NCBI RefSeq assembly: GCF_008086115.1
Contig: NZ_VSIY01000009.1
Location: 124,001-188,000 of the forward strand
Direction: 5' to 3'
Source: Maritimibacter fusiformis
GTDB lineage: Bacteria; Pseudomonadota; Alphaproteobacteria; Rhodobacterales; Rhodobacteraceae
DNA length: 64,000 bases
In this document: positions 10,098 to 20,688 of the stretch, in pieces
Layout: each line of letters starts with the position of its first letter
How positions within the stretch are numbered: position 1 is the stretch's first letter
The notes under the pieces: generated by a model
What the model saw: only the letters and a program-made list of their open reading frames with translations
Database searches by the model: none
Told to the model about the DNA's origin: nothing
Made by a program: the position numbers and the translations under genes

Positions 10098-11228
10098 ATG
10101 AGCGCGAGCGGACAGGACCGGGCCAAGTCAACGCGGCCCGTGGTGCTGGACAGGGCCGGGCTGGAGGGTCTGATCGCGGCGCTGGCGGCCGAGGGCCGCG
10201 AGGTGATCGGGCCGGTGCGCCGCGACGGCGCGATCGTCCATGAGCCGATCAGCGGCGTCGACGATCTGCCGCGTGGCTGGGTCGATGAGCAATCGGGCGG
10301 GCAATACCGGCTGCGGCGGGAGGGCGAGGCGCTGTTCGGCATCACCCACGGGCCGCAGGGGTGGAAGCGCATCCTGCACCCGCCGAAGGAAACCCTGTGG
10401 TCGGTCGAGACCGGTGCGGCACCGAAGATCACCGCACCCCCGCCCGACGATACGCGGCGGGCGTTTCTGGGGGTTCGGCCCTGCGATCTGGCGGCGATCG
10501 CCATACAGGACAAGGTGTTCCTCGACGGCCCGTTTCGTGACCCGCGCTACGGCTCGCGGCGCGAAAACCTGTTCCTGGTGGCGGTCAACTGCACGCGCTC
10601 GGCGGCGACCTGTTTCTGCACCTCGATGGGCACCAGACCGGAAGCCGGGGCGGGCTACGACATCGTTCTGACCGAGCTTGAGGGCGAGACCTTCCTTGCG
10701 TCATCCGGCAGCGTGGCCGGGCAGGACATCCTGGCCGCGCTGCCAACCCGCCCGGCCGACGACATGCACCTCGCGTCGGCCGAGGCGGGGATCGAACGGG
10801 CGGCGGATCAGCAGCGGCACCTCGACATCGACGGGCTGCCGGACCTGTTGAAATCCAACCCCGACCACCCGCGCTGGGACGAGGTCGCCAGCCGGTGCCT
10901 GAACTGCGCCAATTGCACCATGGTCTGCCCGACCTGTTTTTGCACCACACTCGACGAGGTCAGCACCCTGGACGGCACCGGCGCGGCGCGCGAACAACGC
11001 TGGGCCAGTTGCTTCACCACCGAGTTCAGCCATGTCCACGGCGGTGCGGTTCGGCCCGGGGCCAGGGCGCGCTATCGCCAATGGATGACGCACAAGCTGG
11101 CCACCTGGGTCGACCAGTTCGACACCCTGGGCTGCACCGGCTGCGGGCGCTGCATCAGTTGGTGCCCGGTCGGGATCGACATCACCCAAGAGGCCGCGAT
11201 GATCCGCGGCGAAGGAGGCGAGCGATGA
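10098..11228 (+). CDS. hydB: [NiFe] hydrogenase (group 3b-type) beta subunit, 4Fe-4S protein
   Basis: Electron-transfer subunit of a cytoplasmic bidirectional hydrogenase, expected to pass electrons between the small subunit and the flavin subunit. The 376-residue protein ends with two ferredoxin-type cluster motifs, CLNCANCTMVCP (about 267-278) and GCTGCGRCISWCP (about 345-357). The earlier FLGVRPCDLAAI segment is typical of HydB/AsrA-type proteins. The ATG at 10098 has GGAGG six bases upstream; a second ATG lies 12 bases earlier. The gene overlaps the next one as ATGA. Symbol by analogy with the Pyrococcus sulfhydrogenase hydBGDA operon. Confidence 0.88.
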   Translation: MSASGQDRAKSTRPVVLDRAGLEGLIAALAAEGREVIGPVRRDGAIVHEPISGVDDLPRGWVDEQSGGQYRLRREGEALFGITHGPQGWKRILHPPKETLWSVETGAAPKITAPPPDDTRRAFLGVRPCDLAAIAIQDKVFLDGPFRDPRYGSRRENLFLVAVNCTRSAATCFCTSMGTRPEAGAGYDIVLTELEGETFLASSGSVAGQDILAALPTRPADDMHLASAEAGIERAADQQRHLDIDGLPDLLKSNPDHPRWDEVASRCLNCANCTMVCPTCFCTTLDEVSTLDGTGAAREQRWASCFTTEFSHVHGGAVRPGARARYRQWMTHKLATWVDQFDTLGCTGCGRCISWCPVGIDITQEAAMIRGEGGER

Positions 11229-11686
11229 GCGTCGAGACACTGGAACGGATCATCTCGGACCACCCGCTGTTTCACGGGCTGGGGTCCGATTTCCTGACCA
11301 CCGTCACCAGATGCGCCAGCAACGTGCGTTTCGCGCCCGGCACGTACCTGTTTCACGAGGGCGAGACGGCCGACCAGGTCTACCTGATCCGCGAAGGGCT
11401 GGTGGCGCTCGAGATCGCCGCCCCCGGCCAGGGCCGGATGACCTTTCAGACCGTCGGGCGGCGCGGCATCGTCGGCATGTCATGGCTGGTGCCGCCCTAC
11501 CGCTGGACCTTCGATGCGCGCGCCGCCGAGGACACCCGCGCGCTGGCCTTCGACGCGGGCTGCCTGCGCGGCAAATGCGACAGCGACCCGGCGCTGGGAT
11601 ACGAGGTGATGAAACGCTTCATGCCGCCCCTGATCGAACGGCTGCACGCCACGCGGCTTCAGATGCTGGATGTCTACGATGCTTGA
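11225..11686 (+). CDS. Cyclic-nucleotide-binding-fold protein in the hydrogenase operon
   Basis: A 153-residue protein with a single cNMP-binding beta-barrel (about residues 10-125; GTYLFHEGETADQVYLIREG is the typical first half) and no helix-turn-helix domain, so it is unlikely to bind DNA by itself. The phosphate-binding cassette is degenerate: where a cAMP receptor has Gly-Glu and then Arg-Thr/Ser-Ala, this protein reads GIVGMSWLVPPYRW, so cAMP may not be the ligand. It overlaps hydB (ATGA) and hydG, which places it firmly in the operon. It may tune or redox-gate the hydrogenase; that is inference. Confidence 0.8.
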   Translation: MSVETLERIISDHPLFHGLGSDFLTTVTRCASNVRFAPGTYLFHEGETADQVYLIREGLVALEIAAPGQGRMTFQTVGRRGIVGMSWLVPPYRWTFDARAAEDTRALAFDAGCLRGKCDSDPALGYEVMKRFMPPLIERLHATRLQMLDVYDA

Positions 11687-12515
11687 CCCGGGCCCCCATG
11701 TCGATCCGATGGTGCCGGTGCTGGCCACGGTGACCAGACGCTGGCAAGACCTGCCCGATGTCGTCACCTTCGAGATCGAGGCGCCGGGCTGGTCCGGATT
11801 CGCGCCCGGCCAATTCAACATGCTGAGCGTGTTCGGCGTCGGCGAGATCCCGATCTCGATCTCCGGGCCGGTGTCCGACCCGGGCCGGATCGTCCACACC
11901 ATACGCGACGTGGGGCCGGTGTCGAAGGCGCTGGCAAACCTGCCCGAGGGCGCGGTGATCGGGTTGCGCGGCCCCTACGGCGTGCCCTGGCCGGTCGAGC
12001 GCGCCCTGGGCCGCGACGTGGTTGTGGTCGCAGGCGGCCTCGGCCTCGCCCCGGTGCGGCCGATCCTTTACGAATTGATCGAGAACCGGCTGGATTACGG
12101 CAAGGTCACGCTGCTTTACGGTGCGCGCAGCCCGCGCGACATGCTGTTCGCCACCGAACTGGCCGAGTGGCGCTCGCGGCTCGACATCGGGGTCGAGGTC
12201 ACCGTCGACCGCGCCACCGAGGCCTGGCACGGCCATGTCGGTGTCGTCACCTCGCTGCTGGCCGGCGCCGATTTCGACCCGGCTGCGACCACCGCCTTTG
12301 TCTGCGGCCCGGAAATCATGATGCGGTTCGGCGCCAATGGGCTGACCGACGCGGGCGTCGCGCCCGGGGACATATTCCTGTCGATGGAGCGCAACATGCA
12401 ATGCGCCATCGGGCTGTGCGGCCATTGCCAGCTTGGCCCGGTGTTCGTGTGCAAGGACGGGCCGGTGTTCGACTGGGCGCGGCTGAAACCGCTCATGGCC
12501 GTGAAGGAGTTGTGA
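11679..12515 (+). CDS. hydG: [NiFe] hydrogenase (group 3b-type) gamma subunit, FAD/NAD(P)-binding
   Basis: Diaphorase-type subunit that exchanges electrons with NAD(P)H. The 278-residue ferredoxin-reductase fold has an FAD-binding barrel (PISISGP near residue 60), an NAD(P)-binding motif ([14 protein letters not shown] near 110-123) and, at the C-terminus, the 2Fe-2S Cys pattern [17 protein letters not shown] seen in dihydroorotate dehydrogenase PyrK-like subunits. ATG codons at 11670, 11679 and 11709 are all possible starts; none has a strong ribosome site. It is not the radical-SAM maturase that shares the name HydG. Confidence 0.88.
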   Translation: MLDPGPHVDPMVPVLATVTRRWQDLPDVVTFEIEAPGWSGFAPGQFNMLSVFGVGEIPISISGPVSDPGRIVHTIRDVGPVSKALANLPEGAVIGLRGPYGVPWPVERALGRDVVVVAGGLGLAPVRPILYELIENRLDYGKVTLLYGARSPRDMLFATELAEWRSRLDIGVEVTVDRATEAWHGHVGVVTSLLAGADFDPAATTAFVCGPEIMMRFGANGLTDAGVAPGDIFLSMERNMQCAIGLCGHCQLGPVFVCKDGPVFDWARLKPLMAVKEL

Positions 12516-12516
12516 C

Positions 12517-13281
12517 ATGAAACCCCGCCTTGGCGTGTTCAAATTCTCGTCCTGCGACGGCTGCCAATTGTCCCTGCTGGACTGCGAGGACGAGTTGCTG
12601 GCCATCGCGGACGCCATCGACATCGCCTATTTCCCCGAGGCCACCCGCAAGGACGACGTGGGGCATTACGACATCGCCTTCGTCGAAGGCTCGGTCACCA
12701 CGGCGCACGAGGCCGAGTTGATCCAGGATATCCGCGCCCGCTCCAGCGCCCTGATCACGCTCGGCGCCTGCGCCACATCGGGCGGCATCCAGGCGCTCAA
12801 GAACGGGGCCGACACCGCCGAATTCATCGCCACGGTCTATGCCCATCCCGACTACATCTCGACGCTGGACACCGCGACGCCGATCTCCGACCACGTCACG
12901 GTCGATTTCGAGTTGCGCGGCTGCCCGATCTCGAAACACCAGTTGCTCGAACTGGTCGCGGCCACGCTGGCCGGGCGCGCACCGCAAACCCCGGCCCATG
13001 CGACCTGCATCGAGTGCAAGCTCGCCGGTCATGTCTGCGTTATGGTCGCCGGGGGGCAGCCCTGCCTTGGCCCGGTGACCCATGCGGGCTGCGGCGCGCT
13101 CTGCCCCGGGTTCGCGCGCGGCTGCTACGGCTGTTTCGGCCCCAAGGAAACGCCCAACACCGCAGCGCTCTCGGCCCGGCTGGCCGCGAACGGCACGGCG
13201 CGGCGCGACATCGGGCGGCTTTTCTCGACCTTCAACACCAATGCCCCGGCATTCCGCGCGGAGGCAAAGGCGCATGACTGA
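12517..13281 (+). CDS. hydD: [NiFe] hydrogenase (group 3b-type) delta (small) subunit
   Basis: Small subunit carrying the proximal and further Fe-S clusters between the NiFe site and the beta subunit. The 254-residue protein starts with the cluster motif [12 protein letters not shown] (Cys13, Cys16), has [11 protein letters not shown] for the third proximal Cys region, and a Cys-rich second half ([36 protein letters not shown]). There is no Tat signal peptide, which fits a soluble cytoplasmic enzyme. It starts two bases after hydG ends and overlaps hydA by 8 bases. Confidence 0.92.
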   Translation: MKPRLGVFKFSSCDGCQLSLLDCEDELLAIADAIDIAYFPEATRKDDVGHYDIAFVEGSVTTAHEAELIQDIRARSSALITLGACATSGGIQALKNGADTAEFIATVYAHPDYISTLDTATPISDHVTVDFELRGCPISKHQLLELVAATLAGRAPQTPAHATCIECKLAGHVCVMVAGGQPCLGPVTHAGCGALCPGFARGCYGCFGPKETPNTAALSARLAANGTARRDIGRLFSTFNTNAPAFRAEAKAHD

Positions 13282-14566
13282 GACCACGATCAAGGTCGAC
13301 ATGCTGGCGCGGGTCGAGGGCGAAGGCGCGTTCAAGGTGGTGGTGCGCGACGGGCGGATCGTCGCGACCGAGTTCCGCATCTTCGAGCCGCCGCGTTTTT
13401 TCGAGGCGTTCCTGCGCGGCCGCGACCATTCCGAGGCGCCGGATATCACCGCGCGGATCTGCGGCATCTGCCCGGTCGCCTACCAGATGTCCGCCGTGCA
13501 GGCGATGGAAATGGCGCTGGGGGTCGAGGTCAGCCAACCGGCCCGCGACCTGCGTCGGCTGCTGTATTGCGGCGAGTGGATCGAAAGCCACGTGCTGCAC
13601 GCGGCGATGCTGCATGCCCCTGATTTCCTTGGCTATGCCTCGGCCATCGACATGGCGAACGACGGCCACGGCGACACAGTGCGCCTGGCGCTCGAGTTGA
13701 AAAAGATCGGCAATTCCATCGTCTCGGCGGTGGGCGGGCGCGAGATCCATCCGATCAACGTGAAGGTCGGCGGCTGGTGGAAGGCGCCGCGAAAATCCGA
13801 CCTGATGGCGGTGCGCGACGACCTTCTGCGCGCGCTTGATCTTGCCGAGGCCTTCGTGGATTTCACCGCCGGGCTGTCGTTTCCCGACAAGGAACGCGAC
13901 TACACCCTGGTCAGTCTGAAGCACGAGACCGACTATCCGATGTATGAGGGTCGGATCGTGTCGAACCGCGGGCTCGACATCGGGGTGGAGGCGTTCAACG
14001 CGCATTTTGTCGAGAACCACGTCGCCCATTCCAACGCGCTCCAGGGCCGGACCGCGGCGGGCGAGGCCTATCTGACCGGGCCGGTGGCACGCTACAACCT
14101 GTGCCACGATCAGCTGTCCGAACGCGCGCGCGCGGCGGCGCGGCGGGCGGGGTTGGACGCGCGCTGCCTGAACCCCTACCGCTCGATCACCATCCGCGCC
14201 GTCGAAGCACTGTTCGCGGTCGAGGAGGCGATCCGGCTGATCGAGGCCTACGAGGAATTCGATCCGGCCTGCGTCGACATCGTGCCGCGCGCGGGCGTCG
14301 GCATGGGCGCGACCGAAGCGCCGCGCGGGCTGCTCTATCATCAGTATGCGCTGGCCGGGGACGGGTCGATCGAAACCGCGCAGATCGTGCCGCCGACCGC
14401 CCAGAACCAGCCATCGATCGAGGCCGATCTCGAGAGTTTCATCGCCGATGTGCTCGACCGGCCGGAGGAGGAAATCCAGCTTTTGTGCGAACAGACGATC
14501 CGCAACTACGATCCCTGCATCTCGTGCGCGACGCATTTTCTGGATTTGACGATCGACCGTGGATGA
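13274..14566 (+). CDS. hydA: [NiFe] hydrogenase (group 3b-type) alpha (large) subunit
   Basis: Catalytic subunit holding the NiFe(CN)2CO site, which interconverts H2 with protons and electrons. The four Cys ligands are in [11 protein letters not shown] (about residues 61-71) and DPCISCATH (ending at residue 421). After His421 only nine residues remain (FLDLTIDRG), a short C-terminal extension expected to be clipped by the protease encoded next. The 430-residue length and the [13 protein letters not shown] segment fit group 3b rather than membrane-bound group 1. The ATG at 13274 overlaps hydD. No hyp maturation genes for the active site are in this window. Confidence 0.93.
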   Translation: MTETTIKVDMLARVEGEGAFKVVVRDGRIVATEFRIFEPPRFFEAFLRGRDHSEAPDITARICGICPVAYQMSAVQAMEMALGVEVSQPARDLRRLLYCGEWIESHVLHAAMLHAPDFLGYASAIDMANDGHGDTVRLALELKKIGNSIVSAVGGREIHPINVKVGGWWKAPRKSDLMAVRDDLLRALDLAEAFVDFTAGLSFPDKERDYTLVSLKHETDYPMYEGRIVSNRGLDIGVEAFNAHFVENHVAHSNALQGRTAAGEAYLTGPVARYNLCHDQLSERARAAARRAGLDARCLNPYRSITIRAVEALFAVEEAIRLIEAYEEFDPACVDIVPRAGVGMGATEAPRGLLYHQYALAGDGSIETAQIVPPTAQNQPSIEADLESFIADVLDRPEEEIQLLCEQTIRNYDPCISCATHFLDLTIDRG

Positions 14567-15116
14567 GAATGTGACGGATTTCGAACGGCTTGCGCCGTCC
14601 GACCGGCCGGGGAGGGCGCTGCCCTCCCCGGACCCCTCCCGAGGTATTTGGTCCAGAAAGAAGCAAGGCCGTGGCGGTCGGGCCTTGCTGATCGGGATCG
14701 GCAACGATTTCGCCGGCGACGATGCGGCGGGGCGGCTGGTCGCGCGGGGGTTGGCGGGCGCGGGCGGTTTCGACGTGATCGAGAGCCATGGTGCGGCGGC
14801 GGACCTGGTGACGGCGTTCGAGGGGCGTGGCCGGGTTGTCGTGGTCGACGCCTGCCTGTCCGGTGCGAGGCCGGGCACGTTGCATCGGTTCGACGTGCAT
14901 CGCGATCAGTTGCCGGGGTTTCTGACGTCGGTTTCGAGCCACGGGATCGGGGTGGCCGAAGGTGTCGCGCTGGCGCGGGCGTTGGATTTGTTGCCGGGGG
15001 TTTGCGAGATCATCGCGATCGAGGGCAGGAGTTTCGCGCAGGGTGCGGGCATTGATCCGGCGGTGGCGCGGGCGGTGGCGGGGTTGATTGCGGCATTGCC
15101 GGGCGAACTGGCCTGA
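14559..15116 (+). CDS. Hydrogenase maturation endopeptidase (HycI/HybD family)
   Basis: Protease that cleaves the C-terminal peptide from the large subunit after nickel insertion. Conserved features are LLIGIGNDFAGDDAAGRLVA (first nickel-sensing acidic residue), VVVVDA (second) and SSHGIGVAEGVALARAL (His). The frame opens at a GTG at 14559, overlapping the hydA end. The first 42 codons run through a strong hairpin and a repeat-like segment and look non-coding, whereas the family fold begins exactly at a TTG at 14685 (143 residues, a normal size). I give the longest frame but think the shorter start more likely. Confidence 0.85.
   Translation: MDENVTDFERLAPSDRPGRALPSPDPSRGIWSRKKQGRGGRALLIGIGNDFAGDDAAGRLVARGLAGAGGFDVIESHGAAADLVTAFEGRGRVVVVDACLSGARPGTLHRFDVHRDQLPGFLTSVSSHGIGVAEGVALARALDLLPGVCEIIAIEGRSFAQGAGIDPAVARAVAGLIAALPGELA
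14607..14660. repeat. Hairpin plus GAGGTATTTGG repeat-like element between hydA and the protease gene
   Basis: A perfect 11-bp stem, CCGGGGAGGGC (14607-14617) with GCCCTCCCCGG (14621-14631), closes on a 3-base loop and is followed by GAGGTATTTGGTCCAGAAAG (14641-14660). A related tail, in both orientations, forms the hairpin at 35149-35221. From memory, such GAGTATTTGGACCAAG elements are common near gene ends in Rhodobacteraceae. Here it could attenuate transcription or stabilise the hydBGDA message. Confidence 0.65.
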
Positions 15117-15139
15117 GCGGTGTTCAGGGGTGGCGGCGG

Positions 15140-17701
15140 TCAGAGAAAATCGGTCGGGTCGATATTGGTGGCGAGCGTGTTTTCGAGCAGGATCGTGTTG
15201 CCGGCGGTATCGTCGATCAGGGTATGTGCGCCGGATTGGGTGATGGAGAGGTCGCCATAGGCAAGACCTGTGGCGGTGAGGTCGATGCTGTCGATGCCGT
15301 TTTCGAAATCGGCGATCCGGTCTGCCCCCCAGCCGGGAGTGAAGACGAAGGTGTCGGCATCGGCGCCGCCGACGAACCAGTCGTTGCCACCCCCACCGTC
15401 AATGATATCGGCGCCCGATCCGCCATAGATGCGGTCGACACCGCCGCCGCCCGACAAGATGTCGTCGCCGCCGGCACCGTAGAGCCGGTTGTCGCCGGCG
15501 TCGCCGGTCAGGGTGTCGGCGTGGTCGCTGCCGTGCAGGTTTTCGACCGCGGTGAAGCTGTCGCCGGCCGCCGCGCCTGCGCCGGTGCCGGCGCCGAGGT
15601 CGATGATGACACCTGCGGTTTCGCCGGCATAGCTGACCTGGTCTTTGCCGGCGCCGCCGTCAAAGCTGTCTGCCCCGTCGCCGCCGACCATGTAGTCGTC
15701 GCCGTCGCCGCCCGAGAGGAAGTCGTTGCCAGAGCCGCCCAGCAGCTTGTCGTTGCCGCCCGCACCCGCGAGGAAATCATCGCCGCCGCCGCCGATCAGC
15801 CGATTGTCGCCGGCGTCGCCGGTGAGGCTGTCGGCGTGGGCCGAGCCGGCCAGGTTCTCGATCGAGTCGAAGCTGTCGCCCTGGGCGTCGCCACCCGATG
15901 CCGTGCCGGTGCCGAGGTCGACGGTGACCCCGGCCGCGGACCGCTCATAGACCGCCATGTCGGTGCCCGCGCCGCCGTTGAGCGTGTCGGCGCCGCTGCC
16001 GCCTGACAGCCAGTCGTTGCCGGTGCCGCCGTCGAGGATGTCGTCACCGGCCCCGCCCCGCATCCGGTCGGTGCCGCCGCCGCCCGCGAGCGTGTCGGCG
16101 CCGCCGAAGCCGTAGAGCCGGTTGTCGCCGGCATCTCCGGTGAGCGCGTCGGCATGGTCTGTGCCGCCGAGGTTCTCGATCGAGACGAAACTGTCGCCTG
16201 TCGCCGCGCCGCCCGTCGCCGTGCCAACTGCAAGGTCGACGGAAACGCCGGCCTCGCCGCCTTCGTAGGAGACCATGTCGGAGCCCGCACCACCGTCGAA
16301 GGCATCCGCCCCAGGGCCACCTGCGAGCCAGTCGTCGCCATCGTCGCCGAACAGGCTGTCATTGCCCGCGCCGGAGACGATACGGTCGGTGCCGCCGCCG
16401 CCGCGGATCACGTCATCGCCCCCGAGGCCGTAGATGCGGTTGTTGGCCCCGTCGCCGGTGATCGTGTCGGCGTGGGCCGAGCCCACGACGTTTTCGATCC
16501 CGGTGATGCTGTCGCCAGCGGCATGGCCCCCTGCGCCCGCGCCGGTGGCGAGGTTCACCGTGACTCCGGTGGGCGATGCGCGCCAGGTTGCCTGGTCGGA
16601 GCCCGCGCCGCCGTCGATGATGTCGGCCCCGGCACCGCCATCGAGGCGGTCATCGCCGTCACCGCCCGACAGGGTGTCATCGCCCCCCTCGCCCACCAGC
16701 CAATCGTCGCCGCCGCGACCGATGAGCGTGTCGTCGCCGTCAAGGCCGTAGAGCCGGTTGGCGCCGCCGTCGCCCGCCAGCGTGTCTGCGTGCGCCGAGC
16801 CTTTCAGGTCCTCGATGCTGGTGAGTGTATCGCCCGTGGCGGTGCCGCCCGTGGCGGTGCCCCCAGTGAGGTCGATCTGCACCGCGAAAGGTGAGAATTT
16901 GTAGGACGCCTGGTCCTGCCCGGTGCCGCCATCGAGGCTGTCGGCACCCGATCCGCCGTTCAGAACATCATCACCCGCCCCGCCCGTCAGCGTGTCGTTG
17001 CCGGAGGAGCCGAACAGGCTGTCATTGCCGGGGCCGCCATCCAGGATGTCGTCGCCGCCCTGGCCGTTCACGATGTCCGCGCCGGGGCCGCCCGCGAGGG
17101 TGTCGTTGCCGGTGCCGCCGTCGATCCGGTCATCGCCGCCGTTGCCCGTCACTATGTCGTCGCCAGCGCCGGTGTCGATCACACCGTTGCCGGGGCCGTC
17201 GATCACGTGGTCCACCTGGCTGATGGTGACACCGGGCAGCGCGCCGTAGGGCACGACGTCACCGGGGCCGAAACCGGAGCCGGGGGCGGCGGGACCGGCT
17301 GCGATGACCTGGGTCTGAAAGAACAGGCCGACCTCGAACGGGCTGGAGAAGGCGGGCAGCGGCGTGCCGCCCAGCACCGTCACCAGGGTCATCGCGCTGG
17401 CCGGATCGTAGATCGTCATCAGGTGGGTGACGGAGCCGGCTCCCCAGGCGATGCTGCCGATCCGGATCTCGACACCGGCTGTGTCGGGCGCGAAGGCCTG
17501 GCCCGCGATAGACACGCCAATGGCCGCGAAATCGACACTGACCAGCGGCAGCCAGCCCGGATCGAGCGTGTCGATCTGGTAACTCGTGCCGGTGACCGCG
17601 TCCGGCACGCTGAGCCCCACGATGACGGGCGCGGCCCAGATGTAGTGGCCGGTGACCGGGTCCTGCATCAGACCGAGCGCGCCATAACTGTAGGTCGTCA
17701 T
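15140..17701 (-). CDS. RTX calcium-binding repeat protein (type I secreted)
   Basis: An 853-residue acidic, Gly/Asp-rich protein with no Sec signal, expected to leave by a type I ABC/TolC system. Residues about 1-165 are a unique N-terminal domain. Then come RTX nonapeptides of the GGxGxDxLx type, organised into five tandem modules of about 106 residues, each holding a segment like [15 protein letters not shown] and a GSAHADxLTGD line. The C-terminus ([18 protein letters not shown] onward) resembles the final domain of serralysin-type RTX proteins and should carry the secretion signal. Function is unknown: adhesin, surface-layer or matrix protein are possible. Confidence 0.88.
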   Translation of the reverse strand: MTTYSYGALGLMQDPVTGHYIWAAPVIVGLSVPDAVTGTSYQIDTLDPGWLPLVSVDFAAIGVSIAGQAFAPDTAGVEIRIGSIAWGAGSVTHLMTIYDPASAMTLVTVLGGTPLPAFSSPFEVGLFFQTQVIAAGPAAPGSGFGPGDVVPYGALPGVTISQVDHVIDGPGNGVIDTGAGDDIVTGNGGDDRIDGGTGNDTLAGGPGADIVNGQGGDDILDGGPGNDSLFGSSGNDTLTGGAGDDVLNGGSGADSLDGGTGQDQASYKFSPFAVQIDLTGGTATGGTATGDTLTSIEDLKGSAHADTLAGDGGANRLYGLDGDDTLIGRGGDDWLVGEGGDDTLSGGDGDDRLDGGAGADIIDGGAGSDQATWRASPTGVTVNLATGAGAGGHAAGDSITGIENVVGSAHADTITGDGANNRIYGLGGDDVIRGGGGTDRIVSGAGNDSLFGDDGDDWLAGGPGADAFDGGAGSDMVSYEGGEAGVSVDLAVGTATGGAATGDSFVSIENLGGTDHADALTGDAGDNRLYGFGGADTLAGGGGTDRMRGGAGDDILDGGTGNDWLSGGSGADTLNGGAGTDMAVYERSAAGVTVDLGTGTASGGDAQGDSFDSIENLAGSAHADSLTGDAGDNRLIGGGGDDFLAGAGGNDKLLGGSGNDFLSGGDGDDYMVGGDGADSFDGGAGKDQVSYAGETAGVIIDLGAGTGAGAAAGDSFTAVENLHGSDHADTLTGDAGDNRLYGAGGDDILSGGGGVDRIYGGSGADIIDGGGGNDWFVGGADADTFVFTPGWGADRIADFENGIDSIDLTATGLAYGDLSITQSGAHTLIDDTAGNTILLENTLATNIDPTDFL

Positions 17702-17853
17702 TGCCCAAACTCCCGCACCGGGCGCCGAGTCGCGCCATTTTCCGCCACTTTGGCAGGAATCCTTGAACGTCCGGTTAACCCCCCGGGCGCTACGGTTGAC
17801 ATGCGGGCCGCTTGCGCCAAGCTGGTGCCCTGGCAGACAACGGGGAACGCGGC

Positions 17854-20394
17854 ATGCGAAGGGGCAAGATGCGGGCGATCATGCTGGCGGGCGCGGTGGC
17901 GCTGGCGGGACCGCTGATGGCGCAGGAATCGCAGCCGCACGATCTTGCCGTGTCGCTGGCCGAGGCCGAGGCGGAACGCGCGCGGCTCGACCTGCCGGCG
18001 GCGTTGAGCACGCTCGACACGGCAATCGAGGCCGCTCCCGATGCCGTCGCTCCACTGGTTGCGCGGGCCGAGATCCACCGCTCGATGGGGCGGTTGTCAC
18101 TGGCGCTGGCGGATCTGGATGCGGCGCTGGCGCTGGCCCCGGAGGATGCCGAGGCCTTGGGTCAGCGGGCCGAAACCCTGCGCCGGGCCGGGGAAATCGA
18201 CCGGGCCGTGGCGGATTTCGCCCGCGCCCGGGCGCTCAGGCCCGATGATCCGGGGCTGGCCGCCGCCGAGGCCGCCGCGCTGGCGCAAGCCGGGCGCAAG
18301 AACGCGGCGTTGGCGGCCTATGTGCGCGCCGCTGACCTCGCACCGGGCGATGACGCGCTGCGTGCGGCGCGCGACGCGTTGCTGGCGGACCTGGCCGAAA
18401 CCACGCGGCCCGGTTTCGTCTTTGAAGCCGATGCGCTGGTCGGTGACGCCTTCACCATCGGCGAGGGTGCCGAAACCGCCCCGAACCATCTGATCCTGGT
18501 GCGCGACGGGGCCGAACTGGCCACCGAAGGCACGGTGGCCCCGGACCGGCTGGCGCGGGCGGTGGCGGCGGGGGCGCTGCGGATCACGCATGTCTTCACC
18601 TACTCGGGCCGCACCAGCACGATCTGGGCCAACCTGTCGCTGATCTGCGCGGGGCCGGCACTGGGGGCAACCGAGGCGGCGCTGATGTCGACCGAGGGCC
18701 GGCGCGCGCTTGCGGACATCGAGCAGGGCAATGGCACCGAGGCGCTGGAGGCGCTGATCGCGGCGGCCTACGGGCTGGGCGGGCAGGACGGGGAACGGGT
18801 CGAGGGCTGCGCATTCGACCGGGACCATGCGCTTGCCTACCTCGCCGACTGGACGGCGGCGCAGGAGCGGATCGGCTGGCGGGGCGAGACCTATCTCGAC
18901 CGTCCCCCGACCTATGTTCTGAACGGCGAGCCCGTGGCGGCGGGCTGGCTCGACGCCTGGCTGGCCGCACAGGTGCCTCTGGCGGAAGACGGGACGCAAG
19001 AGCCTGTTTTCGAAGAGGAAACATCGAGCGAAGATCCGGCGACGGGTTTGCCAGACGCGCCTGAACCGGCTGCGGAGCCGGCGCCGGCAACCGGCGATGA
19101 CGGCGCAGCGGCGGCGGACGAGATGGGGGAGGACGAGGGGGAGGCACCTGCCGAGGTCGAGGCGGACGCCGCGCCGGAGACCGATCCGCTGGCCGCGGAC
19201 AGCACCGCCGAACCGCCTGTCCCCGTCGCGGTGGCCGAGGCGGCATTGGCGCGCATCACCCTGCCGCCGCCGGCGGAAATACCCGTGGAAAGCCCCGTCG
19301 CGACCGGCGCAGGCGACTCGTCGGAGGGCGAGGCGCCGGGCGCGGTGGCGGATTCCGCGCCAGACCCCGCCGCGGCGCAGGAGCCAGACCCTGCGCCTGT
19401 GGAGGCACCGGCCATGACTGAGCTTGCCGAAACGGACATGCCCGAGGATTCGGCAGGCGAGACTTCGGTGGAACCTGAACCGGTGCCAGAGGCCGACCCG
19501 CAGGCACCGGACGCTGGCGCGGACGAAGGCGAGACTGACGACGCGGAGCCCGACGAGGTGCAGCCGGACAGCAACGAACCGGACGGCCCGGCCCCCGGCG
19601 AGGCCGCCCCGGAGGACGCCACCGAGGACATCCGCCTTGCCCGTATTCTCAAGGGCATCTGGGCGCCGTCGCTGACGCAATGCCTGGCCTATCTCGACGC
19701 GATCAAGACGCCGGAAACGCTCGACCAGGCGATGCCTGATCCGGCGGCCGACCCGCCGCTGGATGCCATGCTGGTCACCAGCCGCAGGGCGCAACCGTTC
19801 GACTCGCGCGGGCAGGTCTGCGTGGTCGAAAGCTTCTCGGAGTCCGGCGACGAAAGCGACGCGCTGTTGTCCTGCACCGATAGCGACGGCGGGGTCGGCA
19901 CGATGCGGCTGCACGCCTATCCCTCGGGCGGGCCGACGCCCTGGCTGGATGTGACCCGGGGCACCGAGGAAAAGGTGGCGATGCGCCAATGCGTGACGCT
20001 GGGCCAGCTCGGGGTGCGCTTTGCCGATCTCTGGCAGATCGACAAGACCGCCTGCACCGCACGCGCGCCGATGCGCGGGGTGGAGCTGGAGTTCCGGCCC
20101 GACGACGGCGCGTTGTGGGTGACTGTGCGCCCGGAGGCGGCCGACACGGCCTTGCCCGGCGCGAACGGGTTGGCGGCCAGAGTCGACGACGTGGCCCTAA
20201 CGCCGGGGGCCGGGGCGGTGGAAGGCGGCGGCTTCAGCGCGCCGCTCGGGGCATTCGAGGACGTGTCCCGACACCTGTCGTTCGGCATGTTCCTGTTCCT
20301 TTCGGCCAGCGACGACAGCGGTTTTGCGACTCTGCGCCTGCCGCTTCTGGGCAGCAGCCGGGCGATGGCGGCGCTCGCGGATTGCGCCGAATGA
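17854..20394 (+). CDS. Exported TPR protein with long acidic Pro/Glu/Ala linker
   Basis: An 846-residue protein of unknown function. It begins with a Sec signal peptide (basic MRRGKMR, hydrophobic core, probable cut after PLMAQ near residue 23). TPR-like helical repeats follow (about residues 30-180), then a globular part with four Cys, a low-complexity linker of Glu, Ala, Pro and Asp (about 375-590), and a C-terminal domain of about 250 residues with several Cys. The start could also be the ATG at 17869. It is divergent from the RTX gene. The layout suggests a periplasmic or surface protein. Confidence 0.75.
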   Translation: MRRGKMRAIMLAGAVALAGPLMAQESQPHDLAVSLAEAEAERARLDLPAALSTLDTAIEAAPDAVAPLVARAEIHRSMGRLSLALADLDAALALAPEDAEALGQRAETLRRAGEIDRAVADFARARALRPDDPGLAAAEAAALAQAGRKNAALAAYVRAADLAPGDDALRAARDALLADLAETTRPGFVFEADALVGDAFTIGEGAETAPNHLILVRDGAELATEGTVAPDRLARAVAAGALRITHVFTYSGRTSTIWANLSLICAGPALGATEAALMSTEGRRALADIEQGNGTEALEALIAAAYGLGGQDGERVEGCAFDRDHALAYLADWTAAQERIGWRGETYLDRPPTYVLNGEPVAAGWLDAWLAAQVPLAEDGTQEPVFEEETSSEDPATGLPDAPEPAAEPAPATGDDGAAAADEMGEDEGEAPAEVEADAAPETDPLAADSTAEPPVPVAVAEAALARITLPPPAEIPVESPVATGAGDSSEGEAPGAVADSAPDPAAAQEPDPAPVEAPAMTELAETDMPEDSAGETSVEPEPVPEADPQAPDAGADEGETDDAEPDEVQPDSNEPDGPAPGEAAPEDATEDIRLARILKGIWAPSLTQCLAYLDAIKTPETLDQAMPDPAADPPLDAMLVTSRRAQPFDSRGQVCVVESFSESGDESDALLSCTDSDGGVGTMRLHAYPSGGPTPWLDVTRGTEEKVAMRQCVTLGQLGVRFADLWQIDKTACTARAPMRGVELEFRPDDGALWVTVRPEAADTALPGANGLAARVDDVALTPGAGAVEGGGFSAPLGAFEDVSRHLSFGMFLFLSASDDSGFATLRLPLLGSSRAMAALADCAE

Positions 20395-20688
20395 TGGGGC
20401 TGGCGCACCGGGCCAACGGGTGAATTCTCGGGTCACACGGTTTTTGGGTCAGGGCGCGGCTGCCGGGCTTTTCGGAGACTATGCATCAGCGGAACGCGCG
20501 ACGCACGGTTCGCCCGCGCCGGTTGAACCGGTCGCGGTGATCGCCGCGCTACGGACGGAGCCAGCCACGCGTCCTGCCCTGAGTCCGGGGGCTGTCCGGC
20601 ACCAGCACAGCGGTCCGTGCGCAGTCGCGCAACACCCCCGTGACCCAGCCATTGCGCAGCAGTCCCGCGCCCCGGCCCTATCGCGCGC
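20395..20688. other. Gene-free interval between convergent genes
   Basis: This 294-base interval separates the end of the TPR gene from the end of the cyclase gene on the opposite strand. I see no credible gene, no clear terminator hairpin with a T tract, and no repeat shared with the rest of the window. Confidence 0.5.

Noticed and set aside
13232..14878. 548-codon minus-strand frame opposite the hydrogenase large subunit
   Set aside because: Antisense shadow of hydA and the protease gene; no domain or ribosome site.
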